64,000 nt of DNA from Erythrobacter sp. AP23 (GCF_001542855.1 NZ_LNBY01000004.1:1-64000), one strand, 5' to 3'. Positions 19,522 to 27,642 are shown, counted from the stretch's first letter. The notes: generated by a model not told the origin, from the letters alone. Translations and numbers: made by a program.

Positions 19522-19693
19522 TGCAAAAATTCCCCTCATGCGTCCCTGAACTGGAAAGCGCGCAGGCTAGTCGCGCTTTGGGCGCTTGCAAAGGGGCGTT
19601 TCGGGCGAGTCCCCGGCTTGCCTTTTGCTGCATGCGAGAGTAGACGCACCGCCGTCTTCCGACATTGGGACCCGATAAAAGCCCCTCCCGGAC

Positions 19694-19722
19694 TTGAACC
19701 GGGGCGGCGAGAGACCCTACCT
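19694..19722 (+). promoter_or_regulatory. candidate promoter for secE-nusG
   Basis: TTGAAC (19694-19699) and CTACCT (19717-19722) are separated by 17 bases, a fair match to the alphaproteobacterial housekeeping pattern. It lies 51 bases before the secE start. The rest of the 19522-19773 intergenic stretch shows only a tRNA-T-arm-like palindrome overlapping this site, and no gene. Confidence 0.4.
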
Positions 19723-19773
19723 GAAAGGGACGTGGCGGAAGGCGGCACGATTTTTACGCGAGAGACGTGAGCG

Positions 19774-19977
19774 ATGGCAGACGACAAGAAGACCAGCCCG
19801 GCGGAGTTCCTCCGGCAGGTGCAGACCGAAGGACGCAAGGTCGTATGGCCGACGCGCGAGGAAACGGTGCGCACGGCGATCTTTGTGTTCATCATGATGG
19901 TCATCCTCTCGCTTTTTTTCCTCGGCATCGATTCGCTGTTCAGCGCCGTGGTGCGCTGGCTGCTGACGCTGGCCTGA
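19774..19977 (+). CDS. secE: preprotein translocase subunit SecE
   Basis: A 67-residue SecE of the short, single-span type. It clamps SecY in the SecYEG channel of the inner membrane. The amphipathic surface helix SPAEFLRQVQTEGRKVVWPT, which carries the conserved Trp-Pro hinge, is followed by one membrane helix, residues 35-62. The length is typical for alphaproteobacteria, which lack the two extra N-terminal spans of the E. coli protein. It is 44 bases upstream of nusG, the usual pairing. The ribosome-binding site is weak. Confidence 0.95.
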   Translation: MADDKKTSPAEFLRQVQTEGRKVVWPTREETVRTAIFVFIMMVILSLFFLGIDSLFSAVVRWLLTLA

Positions 19978-20021
19978 TCCTTCCGGGCCGAAGCCGCATT
20001 TCGACAGGGTAACGAGAACAC

Positions 20022-20558
20022 ATGGCACGCTGGTACATCATCCACGCCTATTCCGGATTCGAGAACAAGGTTCGCGATTCGATCATCGCCGAGGCCGAGC
20101 GCCTCGGCCTGTCCGAGGGCGTCGAAGAGGTCGAGGTCCCGACCGAAACCGTTACCGAGGTCAAGCGCGGCAAGAAGGTCCAGGTCGAGCGCAAGTTCAT
20201 GCCCGGCTACGTGCTGGCCAAGCTGAACATGACCGACGACGTCTACCACCTCGTCAAGAATACCCCGAAGGTGACCGGCTTCCTCGGCACCAACAACAAG
20301 CCGCAGCCGATCTCCGAGAAGGAAGCGGCGCGCTATTTCGGCGGTGTGGAAGAGGCCCGTGCGGCGCCCAAGAAGGAAATCAGCGTCGACTACGAGATCG
20401 GCGACCAGGTCAAGGTGCTCGACGGCCCCTTCGCCAGCTTCAATGGCCTCGTCGAGGAACTCGATTTCGACAAGCAGAAGGTCAAGGTTTCCGTCTCGAT
20501 CTTCGGCCGCGCGACGCCGGTCGAACTCGATTTCGAACAGGTCGAACTGGTCAAGTAA
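20022..20558 (+). CDS. nusG: transcription termination/antitermination protein NusG
   Basis: A 178-residue NusG that binds RNA polymerase, raises elongation rate, aids Rho and links transcription to the ribosome. The N-terminal NGN domain opens with WYIIHAYSGFENKV and contains the polymerase-contact region FMPGYVLAKL. The C-terminal KOW domain (from about residue 125) has GDQVKVLDGPFASFNGLVEE. It is followed by a GC-rich hairpin rather than by rplK: the ribosomal genes resume only 2.9 kb later. Confidence 0.97.
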   Translation: MARWYIIHAYSGFENKVRDSIIAEAERLGLSEGVEEVEVPTETVTEVKRGKKVQVERKFMPGYVLAKLNMTDDVYHLVKNTPKVTGFLGTNNKPQPISEKEAARYFGGVEEARAAPKKEISVDYEIGDQVKVLDGPFASFNGLVEELDFDKQKVKVSVSIFGRATPVELDFEQVELVK

Positions 20559-20585
20559 CCGACGGAAATCGTACCTTTTCGGAAA

Positions 20586-20616
20586 GCCCCGCTCGGAGCG
20601 GTCCGGGCGGGGCCTC
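20586..20616 (+). terminator. hairpin terminator after nusG
   Basis: GCCCCGC (20586-20592) pairs with GCGGGGC (20607-20613) around a 14-base loop. The following sequence is CTCGCATTTC, a poor T tract, so it may need Rho help. It separates nusG from the convergent protease gene. Confidence 0.55.
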
Positions 20617-20672
20617 GCATTTCATACGACGCGGTCTTGTGGACTACGCCCCGCGCAATTCACTCGCAGGGC

Positions 20673-21707
20673 TCAGCTACAGGCGCTCGGTCGGTCCGCC
20701 TTGATTCGAGATGCAATCGTGGTCGTGCGCAGTTGGATCAGAGATCTGTTGCACTTCCTGAGTTGAAAGCGCACCTTGCGGTCCTTGAAGTCGAGCGACA
20801 CCCGGCGAAAGTTCTCCATCAGGTCGGTGCCCAGCAGCAGCGACGGCTGGTCTGCCAGTCCGAAGACCTCGAACGGGGGAATGTCGGCAAAGGCGATTGG
20901 AACATTGCGCAATAGGACGGGGCCCAGCTTCAGTTCCCTGACCACTAGGAAGTCGAGCTCTAGTTCTTTGCCGGTAACCCCATAAACCTTGATCTTGCGA
21001 AGGTCGCTCGTGCGTCTGAGGGCCAGCTTGTCGCGCAGAGCAACGTTGCCGATGGTGATTTCGGAGCCGGTATCCACCACCGCATCGACCTTTTCCTTGC
21101 CCGCCGTCACTTCGGTCAGGATCAATTGGCCTCGCTGCAGCCGGCCCTTCACGATGATCATTCCGTCCATCAGCGGGGCCGGAGTAAAACCATCGTCGAC
21201 GCTGATGTGACGTTCATCGAAATCGATCAGCAAACGCTGTTCGACCAGCGCGTCGAGGCCAATCATGCCATCACCGCCCAAGTCGCGCTCGTCGAGCACG
21301 GGCAATTCGAGTTCGGTGGTTGCCGTGGGGCCGAGCATGATCTCGTCGACAAACACGCGATCGACCACCTTGCTTTCGGTAACGCCGTGCAACATCGCCG
21401 GCGTACCCGGTGGCATGGCAAGTTCGCCAGCCAGTCTTGCACCGACGACCGATGTGTCCGCTCCGCTGTCGACGACGAACTTGTGCGGGCCGGTGCCATT
21501 GACCATGACATCCACTGTCATGCGGCTACGCAGTTTCCGCGCGCCGATCTCCTCACCTCCTATGGCGAGGTTTTCATCGAACTCCGCCGGCGATATCTCG
21601 GGAATTCGCAAACCGGAGTCTCCCGAAACGGGGGCCTCCTGCGCGGAGGCGACGGTCGCGGTGCACAAGAGTGCAGCAAGAGCGGTCGAGATCACTTCTT
21701 TGATCAC
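20673..21707 (-). CDS. exported protein with two retropepsin-like aspartic protease domains
   Basis: A 344-residue protein with a signal peptide of about 22 residues (VASAQ). It carries two tandem copies of a retropepsin-like half. The first has the active-site triad Asp80-Ser-Gly (VVDSGADTS) and the flap-and-loop end GMIGLDAL at 147-154. The second has Asp212-Thr-Gly (VVDTGSEIT) and LLGTDLM at 291-297. Most bacterial retropepsin-like proteins carry one such half and must dimerise; here both aspartates lie in one chain, as in pepsin. It is likely periplasmic. A Cys/Arg-rich tail follows the second domain. It is convergent to nusG and tandem with the histidine kinase gene upstream on its own strand. 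Substrate unknown. Confidence 0.82.
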   Translation of the reverse strand: MIKEVISTALAALLCTATVASAQEAPVSGDSGLRIPEISPAEFDENLAIGGEEIGARKLRSRMTVDVMVNGTGPHKFVVDSGADTSVVGARLAGELAMPPGTPAMLHGVTESKVVDRVFVDEIMLGPTATTELELPVLDERDLGGDGMIGLDALVEQRLLIDFDERHISVDDGFTPAPLMDGMIIVKGRLQRGQLILTEVTAGKEKVDAVVDTGSEITIGNVALRDKLALRRTSDLRKIKVYGVTGKELELDFLVVRELKLGPVLLRNVPIAFADIPPFEVFGLADQPSLLLGTDLMENFRRVSLDFKDRKVRFQLRKCNRSLIQLRTTTIASRIKADRPSACS

Positions 21708-21910
21708 AATACAATAACGTACACTAATGGTCGGCCTTCGTCATCGCCAGTCGACCAACGGCGGCCGGCGCTCGACGGGCGAGCCATGCTGCGGCAAGCG
21801 CTCCGCGGAATGAGCCTTGCCAGTGTCGGGTGCGATCGACGACTTTGGCCAAGTCCGTTCGGCACCACCACGCCGGTATCGGACGCTAGATCGCCCAGGG
21901 CCTGTCGTGG

Positions 21911-23137
21911 CTATTTCAACCCGAAATTCTCATCGACCAAGCGGGCCGCGAGCGTTGCGGTATCGGTATCCTCGGGATTGGCCAGCACGGCAGAGGCCGG
22001 TGCCTTGAGGCGATATTCGAGCACGCCGTCGTCGATTGAGCGCGTCGCTTCACCGCGCAGCACCTGGGGCACGATGCGGGTGAGCAGCTTCGTGCCGAAA
22101 CCACCTTCTCCTGCCGGCGTGTCGCTTGCCGTCTCGCCAGTCGGGTGAGTTTCGCGCCATACGAGAACGAACCGCTGGTCTTCATCGGCTCCCTCGACAC
22201 CCCAGCTGATGGTGACCTGGGAAGCCGCATCCTGCGAGAGAGAGTATTTTTGCGCATTGGTGGCGAGTTCGTGAACGGCGAGCGAGATCTGCTGCGCAGC
22301 TTCGCTGACAATCTGGGTCGGCGGCCCATCCAGATTGACCCGTTTGCCGTATGTCAGCAGTACGGGATCGAGCTGCTGGCGCATAATGGTCGCCAGGTCG
22401 CCGGAAAGATGATCGTCGCCACGCACGACGGTCGATGTGGCCATTGCCAGCGAGTGAATGCGTCCGAGCAAGGCTTCGATGAAATCCTCGGTCCGCTCGT
22501 GGCCCCGCGCCGTCTGCCGGGTGAGCGAGGTTACGACCGACAGCAGGTTGGCACTGCGGTGCACCGCTTCGCGAGTTTGCACGGCAAGCCTGGTATTGGC
22601 CTCGTGCAACTCCTCGGTCCGCTCCGCCACCAAGTCTTCGAGTTTCGCCAGTGTCGCCTCATGCGCTGCCGCTTCGGCCTGCAAATCGGCCACAAGACTC
22701 TTCAGCTTGGCAAGAGTGTCCTGATGCGCGTCGGCTTCAGCCTGTAGCTTGCTGTTCGCTTCCGATAGCTGTGCCGGAGACGGCAGGGCAACCAGCGTCG
22801 GGATCAGTCGGAACAGGACCACGGCGGTCGCCGCCGAAACGAGACCGGTCGCCAGCTTCAACATGCCAACCCACGGATAGATGGGATACCAAAGCGTGAC
22901 GATGCCCATCAGGTGGGTAAGGCCGCACAGCAGAATAAAACTGGAGAACAGCACCACCAGGCCGGAAAAGGGAATGTCCTGGCGCTTTCGCAGCACCGTC
23001 AGCAGCGCAAGCGGAATGGCCGTGTAGGAAAGGAAGATGATCAGATCGCTGCCAGCCCACAGCGTGACCAGCCACGGTTGCCAGAGCAGGCACATCCCAT
23101 GTGGCATGTATTGCCAGATATCGACGAAACTCTGCAT
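21911..23137 (-). CDS. histidine kinase with ETR1-like ethylene/copper-binding membrane domain (HWE family)
   Basis: A 408-residue sensor kinase. The start at 23137 is fixed by AAGGAG six bases before the ATG. Residues 18-113 form three membrane helices. They carry every residue that matters for Cu(I) and ethylene binding in plant ETR1: Asp25, Tyr32, Pro36, Cys65 and His69 appear as Asp31, Tyr38, Pro42, Cys71 and His75, a constant offset of 6. A coiled coil (123-185) contains a nearly exact 21-residue duplication. The kinase part has the phospho-acceptor in EAVHRSANLL (His193), the N-box HELATNAQKY, the WRE motif (327-329) that marks HWE kinases, and GGFGTKLL. No response regulator is adjacent. 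The ligand, ethylene or another small molecule, is inferred from the family. Confidence 0.88.
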   Translation of the reverse strand: MQSFVDIWQYMPHGMCLLWQPWLVTLWAGSDLIIFLSYTAIPLALLTVLRKRQDIPFSGLVVLFSSFILLCGLTHLMGIVTLWYPIYPWVGMLKLATGLVSAATAVVLFRLIPTLVALPSPAQLSEANSKLQAEADAHQDTLAKLKSLVADLQAEAAAHEATLAKLEDLVAERTEELHEANTRLAVQTREAVHRSANLLSVVTSLTRQTARGHERTEDFIEALLGRIHSLAMATSTVVRGDDHLSGDLATIMRQQLDPVLLTYGKRVNLDGPPTQIVSEAAQQISLAVHELATNAQKYSLSQDAASQVTISWGVEGADEDQRFVLVWRETHPTGETASDTPAGEGGFGTKLLTRIVPQVLRGEATRSIDDGVLEYRLKAPASAVLANPEDTDTATLAARLVDENFGLK

Positions 23138-23292
23138 GTGCGCTCCTTCTGTGGCGCTCGGTCCTAGCACATCCGTTGCAAAGCGATAGGTGAACAGCGC
23201 TATTACCAGGTCACTGGGGAAAAGCCGCATGTACGAATATCATAGGGGGCGTTCTCGACATGCCGCGCATGCGGCTCGGCCCTAGCGAATCG

Positions 23293-23320
23293 CTTGCATT
23301 CGCGCGCGAAAACGCTATGT
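23293..23320 (+). promoter_or_regulatory. candidate promoter and leader for rplK-rplA
   Basis: CTTGCA (23293-23298) and CTATGT (23315-23320) are 16 bases apart, resembling sphingomonad housekeeping promoters. The gene-free stretch 23138-23443 holds this, a perfect 6-bp hairpin GTCTGA-TCCG-TCAGAC at 23361-23376 in the presumed rplK leader, and the AAAGGAGG before rplK. I could not recognise an L1-binding site like that of E. coli. Confidence 0.45.
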
Positions 23321-23360
23321 GCGCGCCTTCCCAAGTCATCCTCGGGAACCCGTGCGGGAG

Positions 23361-23376
23361 GTCTGATCCGTCAGAC
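23361..23376 (+). promoter_or_regulatory. hairpin in the rplK leader
   Basis: GTCTGA and TCAGAC form a perfect stem around TCCG, about 40 bases after the candidate promoter and 68 bases before rplK. It could be a leader structure for control of the L11/L1 genes; no T tract follows, so it is not a classical terminator. Confidence 0.35.
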
Positions 23377-23443
23377 CGCTTGACCGCTTACCATGAGCCC
23401 CGGTTCGAAAGTGCCGTGGCGAAAGTGAGAAAGGAGGCCAATC

Positions 23444-23875
23444 ATGGCCAAGAAGATCGACGGCTATATCAAGCTGCAGGTGCCTGCCGGCACCGCCAAC
23501 CCCTCGCCGCCCATCGGCCCTGCGCTAGGTCAGCGCGGCGTGAACATCATGGAATTCTGCAAGGCCTTCAATGCCGCCACCGGCGACATGGAAAAGGGCA
23601 TGCCGATTCCGACCACCATCACGGTCTATGCCGACCGTTCCTTCACCTTCGTGACCAAGACCCCGCCGGCCAGCTTCCTCATCAAGAAGGCTGCTAAACT
23701 GAAGTCGGGTTCGAAGGAGCCGGGCAAGGTTTCGGCCGGTAGCATCAAGCGTTCGGCTCTGGCGGAAATCGCCGAGCAGAAGATGAAGGACCTGAACGCG
23801 AACGACATCGAACAGGCCACCAAGATCATCGAAGGCAGCGCGCGTTCGATGGGCCTCGACGTGGTGGAGGGCTAA
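23444..23875 (+). CDS. rplK: 50S ribosomal protein L11
   Basis: A 143-residue L11, which binds 23S rRNA at the GTPase-associated centre and works with elongation factors and RelA. The N-terminal domain has the proline-rich [20 protein letters not shown] hinge region and the C-terminal domain holds the RNA-binding [14 protein letters not shown] segment. Its length equals the family norm. A strong AAAGGAGG lies seven bases before the ATG. rplA follows after four bases. The usual upstream partner nusG is separated by two unrelated minus-strand genes. Confidence 0.98.
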   Translation: MAKKIDGYIKLQVPAGTANPSPPIGPALGQRGVNIMEFCKAFNAATGDMEKGMPIPTTITVYADRSFTFVTKTPPASFLIKKAAKLKSGSKEPGKVSAGSIKRSALAEIAEQKMKDLNANDIEQATKIIEGSARSMGLDVVEG

Positions 23876-23879
23876 GATA

Positions 23880-24572
23880 ATGGCTAAGCAGACCAAGAAG
23901 CAGCAGGCTGTCGCCAAGCTCGACAGCGAAAAGCTCTACAGTGTGGACGAAGCCATCGCCACGCTGCGCGAGCACAAGGCGAAGTTCGACGAGACCGTCG
24001 AAGTCGCGATGAACCTCGGCGTCGACCCGCGCCACGCCGACCAGATGGTCCGCGGCATGGTTTCGCTCCCGAGCGGCACCGGCAAGGACGTCAAGGTCGC
24101 CGTGTTCGCCAAGGGCGACAATGCCGAGAAGGCCAAGGCCGCCGGCGCCGACAAGGTCGGTGCGGAAGACCTCATGGAAGACATGCAGAACGGCAATCTC
24201 GACTATGACCGCGTTATCGCCACGCCGGACATGATGGGCGTCGTCGGCCGTCTCGGTAAGGTCCTGGGTCCCAAGGGCCTGATGCCGAACCCGAAGCTCG
24301 GCACCGTGACCCCGAACGTGGAACAGGCCGTTAAGGACGCCAAGGGCGGCCAGGTCGAATTCCGCGTCGAGAAGCAGGGCATCATCCACTCGGGCATCGG
24401 CAAGCTCTCGTTCAAGGACGAGGACCTGAAGGCCAATTTCAAGGCCATGACCGATGCTATCGTCAAGGCGAAGCCGTCGGGTGCCAAGGGCAAGTATGTC
24501 CGCAAGGTCACGCTGACCTCGTCGATGGGCCCGGGCCTCAAAGTCGACCTGGCCGAAGTCGAAGGCGCCTGA
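23880..24572 (+). CDS. rplA: 50S ribosomal protein L1
   Basis: A 230-residue L1, part of the mobile L1 stalk that moves deacylated tRNA from the E site; in many bacteria it also represses its own operon. The two-domain fold is marked by [20 protein letters not shown] near the N-terminus and by the signature [16 protein letters not shown] in the second domain. It is immediately downstream of rplK and is followed by a strong terminator. rplJ, rplL and rpoB do not follow here, so the classical operon is broken after L1. Confidence 0.98.
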   Translation: MAKQTKKQQAVAKLDSEKLYSVDEAIATLREHKAKFDETVEVAMNLGVDPRHADQMVRGMVSLPSGTGKDVKVAVFAKGDNAEKAKAAGADKVGAEDLMEDMQNGNLDYDRVIATPDMMGVVGRLGKVLGPKGLMPNPKLGTVTPNVEQAVKDAKGGQVEFRVEKQGIIHSGIGKLSFKDEDLKANFKAMTDAIVKAKPSGAKGKYVRKVTLTSSMGPGLKVDLAEVEGA

Positions 24573-24634
24573 TCGCGGGGGTCCTTGCCGCGCCTCGGCG
24601 TGGCTAGGTTTTCCTGCTCTGGAATGAAAATGCG

Positions 24635-24672
24635 AAAGGGCCGGTGGGTGCAGACCCGCCGGCCCTTTTCCT
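24635..24672 (+). terminator. strong rho-independent terminator after rplA
   Basis: AAAGGGCCGG (24635-24644) pairs with CCGGCCCTTT (24659-24668); the stem continues through a T-G wobble and GGGT/ACCC to a GCAG loop, and TTTTCC follows. It closes the rplK-rplA unit. Confidence 0.92.
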
Positions 24673-24733
24673 TGCCCGGCGGAAAGATCAGCCCCGCAAT
24701 GCGTTGAAAGGGCAAAGAACGCAGGAGTATTCC

Positions 24734-24913
24734 ATGGAAGCCATTCTCCCGATTGCCACGGTTGTCGGTCCGTTCATCCTACTGGCCGTGATCGTCTACG
24801 CGTGGGCGCGCAATCGCAAGACCAGTGACAGGCTCGACCGGAAGGCGGAACGCGGTGCGCGCGAGCTGCGCCGCGACCTCGAAGAAGAGCAGGAGCGCAA
24901 GGTCGATCTCTAG
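24734..24913 (+). CDS. 59-residue single-span membrane protein
   Basis: A small gene with CAGGAG seven bases before its ATG. The product has one hydrophobic helix, residues 3-22 ([20 protein letters not shown]), then a highly charged, probably coiled-coil tail rich in Arg and Glu ([20 protein letters not shown]). An N-out/C-in topology is likely. The layout recalls small phage-shock-like or septal scaffold peptides but I cannot name a family. It lies after the rplA terminator, so it needs its own promoter, and its stop shares CTAG with the convergent GNAT gene. Confidence 0.65.
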   Translation: MEAILPIATVVGPFILLAVIVYAWARNRKTSDRLDRKAERGARELRRDLEEEQERKVDL

Positions 24914-25833
24914 CGCAAGAGCCGCCTGATCGGGCCCTCGGCCCCCGTTCGCTGCGCGATCCGTTTTGCAGAGGCGATCGCGTAGTCGAAACCCTTTAGA
25001 CTGGCGAGCAGGGCGCGATTGGCCAAGGTCGGGCGGAGCATCACGAAGCTGGCGCACCGCACGCTGGCCGAACCGAACAACGCCTTATGCGCGCCCTCGC
25101 CTTCGGTGAAATCGAAATAGCGGAACCGGTCCTCAGCGAAGAGAACCTCCAGCGCCGCCATCTGTAGTACCGTACCCGGCGACAGGCTGGCATGCTCGGG
25201 GTCGAAGCCGAGGTAGGCATAGACCAGAGTGTCCCGCACGACCGGCAAGTAGAGATAGGCTACCGGCGTGCCTTCGAGGAACAGGAGGAAGGCGCGCACC
25301 TGGTCATTTCCGGCAAGGGCGCGTCTTTCCGCGCGCTCCGCATCATTGTCGGGAAGCCCGGCATCGAGCAGGCGCGCCTGGTATGTCTTGCGCGAAAGCG
25401 GCAGGGCGAGCTGCGAGAAGGTATCGATCTCTTCGGGCGTGCGGTAGGCGCGCAGGTCGAGCGCGCCCCCGCTTGCTTTCTCCAATCTACGGCGCTTGCG
25501 CCGCAGGGTCGAGCGTGTCTTGCCCGAAAAGCGCGCGAGGTATTCCTCAAAGGTTCCCGCCATGTCGATGTAAGAGCGCGCATACTCCTCGCGCGCGCCG
25601 ACGAGGAAGCCGGGCATGGCTTCGCGCAGGCGGGTTTCGGCGACAGGTGGCGCAGACAGTACGCGTAATCCCTCGACATTGTTCAGAACGGGCACCGGTG
25701 GGATACGCTTGGATAGGATGTCTTGGAGTGAGAACGCCAACGTGGCGACCTCGCGCTCGATCGTCAGCAGGCGGCGCGATCCGACCGTGAACGGGATGCG
25801 ATGTGAACTCGCTGGCATGAGGCCGTCTTTCAC
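24910..25833 (-). CDS. GNAT acyltransferase, BcsL/CelD-like
   Basis: A 307-residue cytosolic protein of the GNAT/FemAB-like superfamily (the CelD/BcsL group, PF13480). These proteins are often encoded with exopolysaccharide or cell-surface glycan genes and presumed to acylate a sugar or amino group. Helpful features are the basic FSGKTRSTLRRKRRRLEKA helix, the acceptor strand AFLLFLEGTPVAYLYLPV and the LSPGTVLQMAALEVLF acyl-CoA-loop-like segment, followed by FRYFDFTEGEGAHKALFG. Its ATG overlaps the stop of the polysaccharide deacetylase as ATGA, tying the two in one operon. The exact acyl donor and acceptor are not readable. Confidence 0.75.
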   Translation of the reverse strand: MKDGLMPASSHRIPFTVGSRRLLTIEREVATLAFSLQDILSKRIPPVPVLNNVEGLRVLSAPPVAETRLREAMPGFLVGAREEYARSYIDMAGTFEEYLARFSGKTRSTLRRKRRRLEKASGGALDLRAYRTPEEIDTFSQLALPLSRKTYQARLLDAGLPDNDAERAERRALAGNDQVRAFLLFLEGTPVAYLYLPVVRDTLVYAYLGFDPEHASLSPGTVLQMAALEVLFAEDRFRYFDFTEGEGAHKALFGSASVRCASFVMLRPTLANRALLASLKGFDYAIASAKRIAQRTGAEGPIRRLLR

Positions 25834-26798
25834 GAGGCCCCGTAGAGCGCGTTCGAGACCAGCTGTTCGGCAACCCGCGCAGCGGTGCGGATTTCGTTCC
25901 GCGGCATGGTCGCAGCTCCGGTCTCGTCGCCGATCCGGGGCGGGCGGCTGCCGAAGGTGGCGCTGTGTGCGCCTTGCGTCGCCGCGACGCTCCCACAGAA
26001 GCGGGTGAAGCGGTCGCGCACGATCGAATTGATCCGCGTTCGGTCGCGGCTCATCAGTTCGAAGCTGTGGCTAACGATATTGAGCATCGCCGAACCCTCG
26101 CGCACGCTAAAGCGCAGCGCGGCTGCCAATTCCCAAGACGACAGCGCCGTGATCTGTGCATGCCGCTGGCCGCGATGGCTGCGAATCGAACCGACCGGCA
26201 CTTCGATCGTGCCCTCGTGACGGACGACCTCCCTGTCTTCGGCGGAAAGAGAGATGCAGCACTCGGAGCCGGCAATGCCGGGCACATGGCTGCTGTCGTA
26301 GCGGATCCCGAGACGTGCCAGTGCGCGCAGCGTGGCATCGTCGGCACCGTAATTGCCCGCGCGAAACGCCGTGGGAGAAGGGGCCCCTGCGCGCATCAGT
26401 TGGTCTCGGGCGAAGGCAAGCAGTTCGACCTGCTCTTCCTCGGTGAACGCGTGCATGTTGCGCCCGGTGCGGCCGGACAAGGGATTGGCATCGCCGGCCA
26501 GCTCGAGCCATTCGGGATGCAGGTGCAACTGTACCTCGTGTCCGCGCTCGAGGATCGGCTCGACCACTTCGGCTACCGCGCGTGTCCCCCAAATCAGTGC
26601 CGGCATGGGATCGACGAAGAAAACCCCCTTGATCCCGTGTGCGTCCATCACCGCCATCTGGTGGAGGATGCCCACATCGCCATCGGGCGTTCGACATGTA
26701 ATCGAATGCTCGAATACCTCCTCGCGTGCGCCGACGCCGAGGCGTGCCGCGAGCCCGGCAGAATACTCGGTATCGATGGTGATATAGACCGCCGTCAT
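25830..26798 (-). CDS. polysaccharide deacetylase family protein
   Basis: A 322-residue NodB-like carbohydrate esterase without a signal peptide. The N-terminal ITIDTEYS strand carries the catalytic-base region (Asp8-Thr-Glu), followed by the metal-binding loop in HLHPEWLELAG (His-x-His), and FRAGNYGADDATLRAL with the family Arg and Asn, then the YDSSHVPG strand. Related proteins remove N- or O-acetyl groups from exopolysaccharide or lipid-linked sugars. It leads the two-gene operon with the GNAT protein through an ATGA overlap, which suggests deacetylation followed by re-acylation of a glycan; that order is inference. Confidence 0.8.
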   Translation of the reverse strand: MTAVYITIDTEYSAGLAARLGVGAREEVFEHSITCRTPDGDVGILHQMAVMDAHGIKGVFFVDPMPALIWGTRAVAEVVEPILERGHEVQLHLHPEWLELAGDANPLSGRTGRNMHAFTEEEQVELLAFARDQLMRAGAPSPTAFRAGNYGADDATLRALARLGIRYDSSHVPGIAGSECCISLSAEDREVVRHEGTIEVPVGSIRSHRGQRHAQITALSSWELAAALRFSVREGSAMLNIVSHSFELMSRDRTRINSIVRDRFTRFCGSVAATQGAHSATFGSRPPRIGDETGAATMPRNEIRTAARVAEQLVSNALYGAS

Positions 26799-26850
26799 GC
26801 CCCGGACCCTAACATGCGAGGGTTAACGGAGCGATGACCATCCCGACCGG

Positions 26851-27609
26851 TCAGATTCCGCCGGGCGTGAAGTCGAAACCGGCGGTCGCCAGCCCGTCGC
26901 ACAGGCTGTCGACGCAGCTCCTCAGTTCCCCCTCGCTGGTCGAACGGACGACGAAATTGGCACCGACCCGGCCATCGCGAAAGAAGGGGTAACTGCCGAG
27001 CTGACATTCCTGGTGCGCCTGCTCCACCTGTCGCAGGATGTCGGCGACCTCGCTTTCGGGGGTCCAGCATCCGACCGTTTCCGACAGCAGAGGAGCCCCT
27101 CCCTCGAGCGTCCCGGTGAGCGCATCGAGCATGCCGGCGGTGATATGCGGCACCCCCGCCATCAGGTGGATATTGCCCAGCTTGATCCCCGGAGCCCCCG
27201 ACATGTGGTTGGGTATCAGTTCCGCGCCCTCGGGCACGCGCGCCATGCGCAGCCGCGATTCGTTGAGCCCACCGGGCTTGTCGGAATAGTATTTCTCTAG
27301 GAGTGCCCGAGCCTGGGGGTGGATCACGACCGGGACGCCCAGCGCCTCGGCCACCGCGTCGACGGTGATGTCGTCATGCGTCGGCCCGATGCCGCCGGTG
27401 GTGAACAGGTAATCGTAGGCTTCGCGCAATGCATTCACTGCCTCGACGATGCGTTCGATCACATCGGGGACCACGCGCACTTCGGACAGGCGGATTCCTT
27501 GAACCTGCAGCCAACTGGCGACTTGGGCGATGTTCTTGTCGTGCGTGCGCCCGGACAGAATCTCGTCGCCGATCACGACAAGTCCCGCAGTATAGATGCG
27601 TTCAGTCAT
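26851..27609 (-). CDS. CinA-like competence/damage-inducible protein (molybdopterin-binding fold)
   Basis: A 252-residue protein with the MoCF/MogA fold alone: VVIGDEILSGRTHDKN at residues 11-26 and TTGGIGPTHDD at 70-80 are the family signatures. CinA-type enzymes include ADP-ribose and NAD-related pyrophosphatases. The separate nicotinamide-nucleotide amidase domain of full-length CinA is absent, so this is the short COG1058-only form, with about 80 extra C-terminal residues of a domain I do not recognise. It is minus-strand, between the deacetylase operon and a monooxygenase gene, with about 50 bases on either side. Confidence 0.85.
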   Translation of the reverse strand: MTERIYTAGLVVIGDEILSGRTHDKNIAQVASWLQVQGIRLSEVRVVPDVIERIVEAVNALREAYDYLFTTGGIGPTHDDITVDAVAEALGVPVVIHPQARALLEKYYSDKPGGLNESRLRMARVPEGAELIPNHMSGAPGIKLGNIHLMAGVPHITAGMLDALTGTLEGGAPLLSETVGCWTPESEVADILRQVEQAHQECQLGSYPFFRDGRVGANFVVRSTSEGELRSCVDSLCDGLATAGFDFTPGGI

Positions 27610-27642
27610 GACGGATTGCGTAACGCGGGTTGCGCGCGAATG

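Noticed and set aside
19684-19704. A tRNA T-arm-like palindrome on the minus strand (CCCGG-TTCAAGT-CCGGG)
   Set aside because: No anticodon arm, D arm or matching acceptor strand can be found around it, and no CCA follows. It also overlaps a better promoter candidate for secE.
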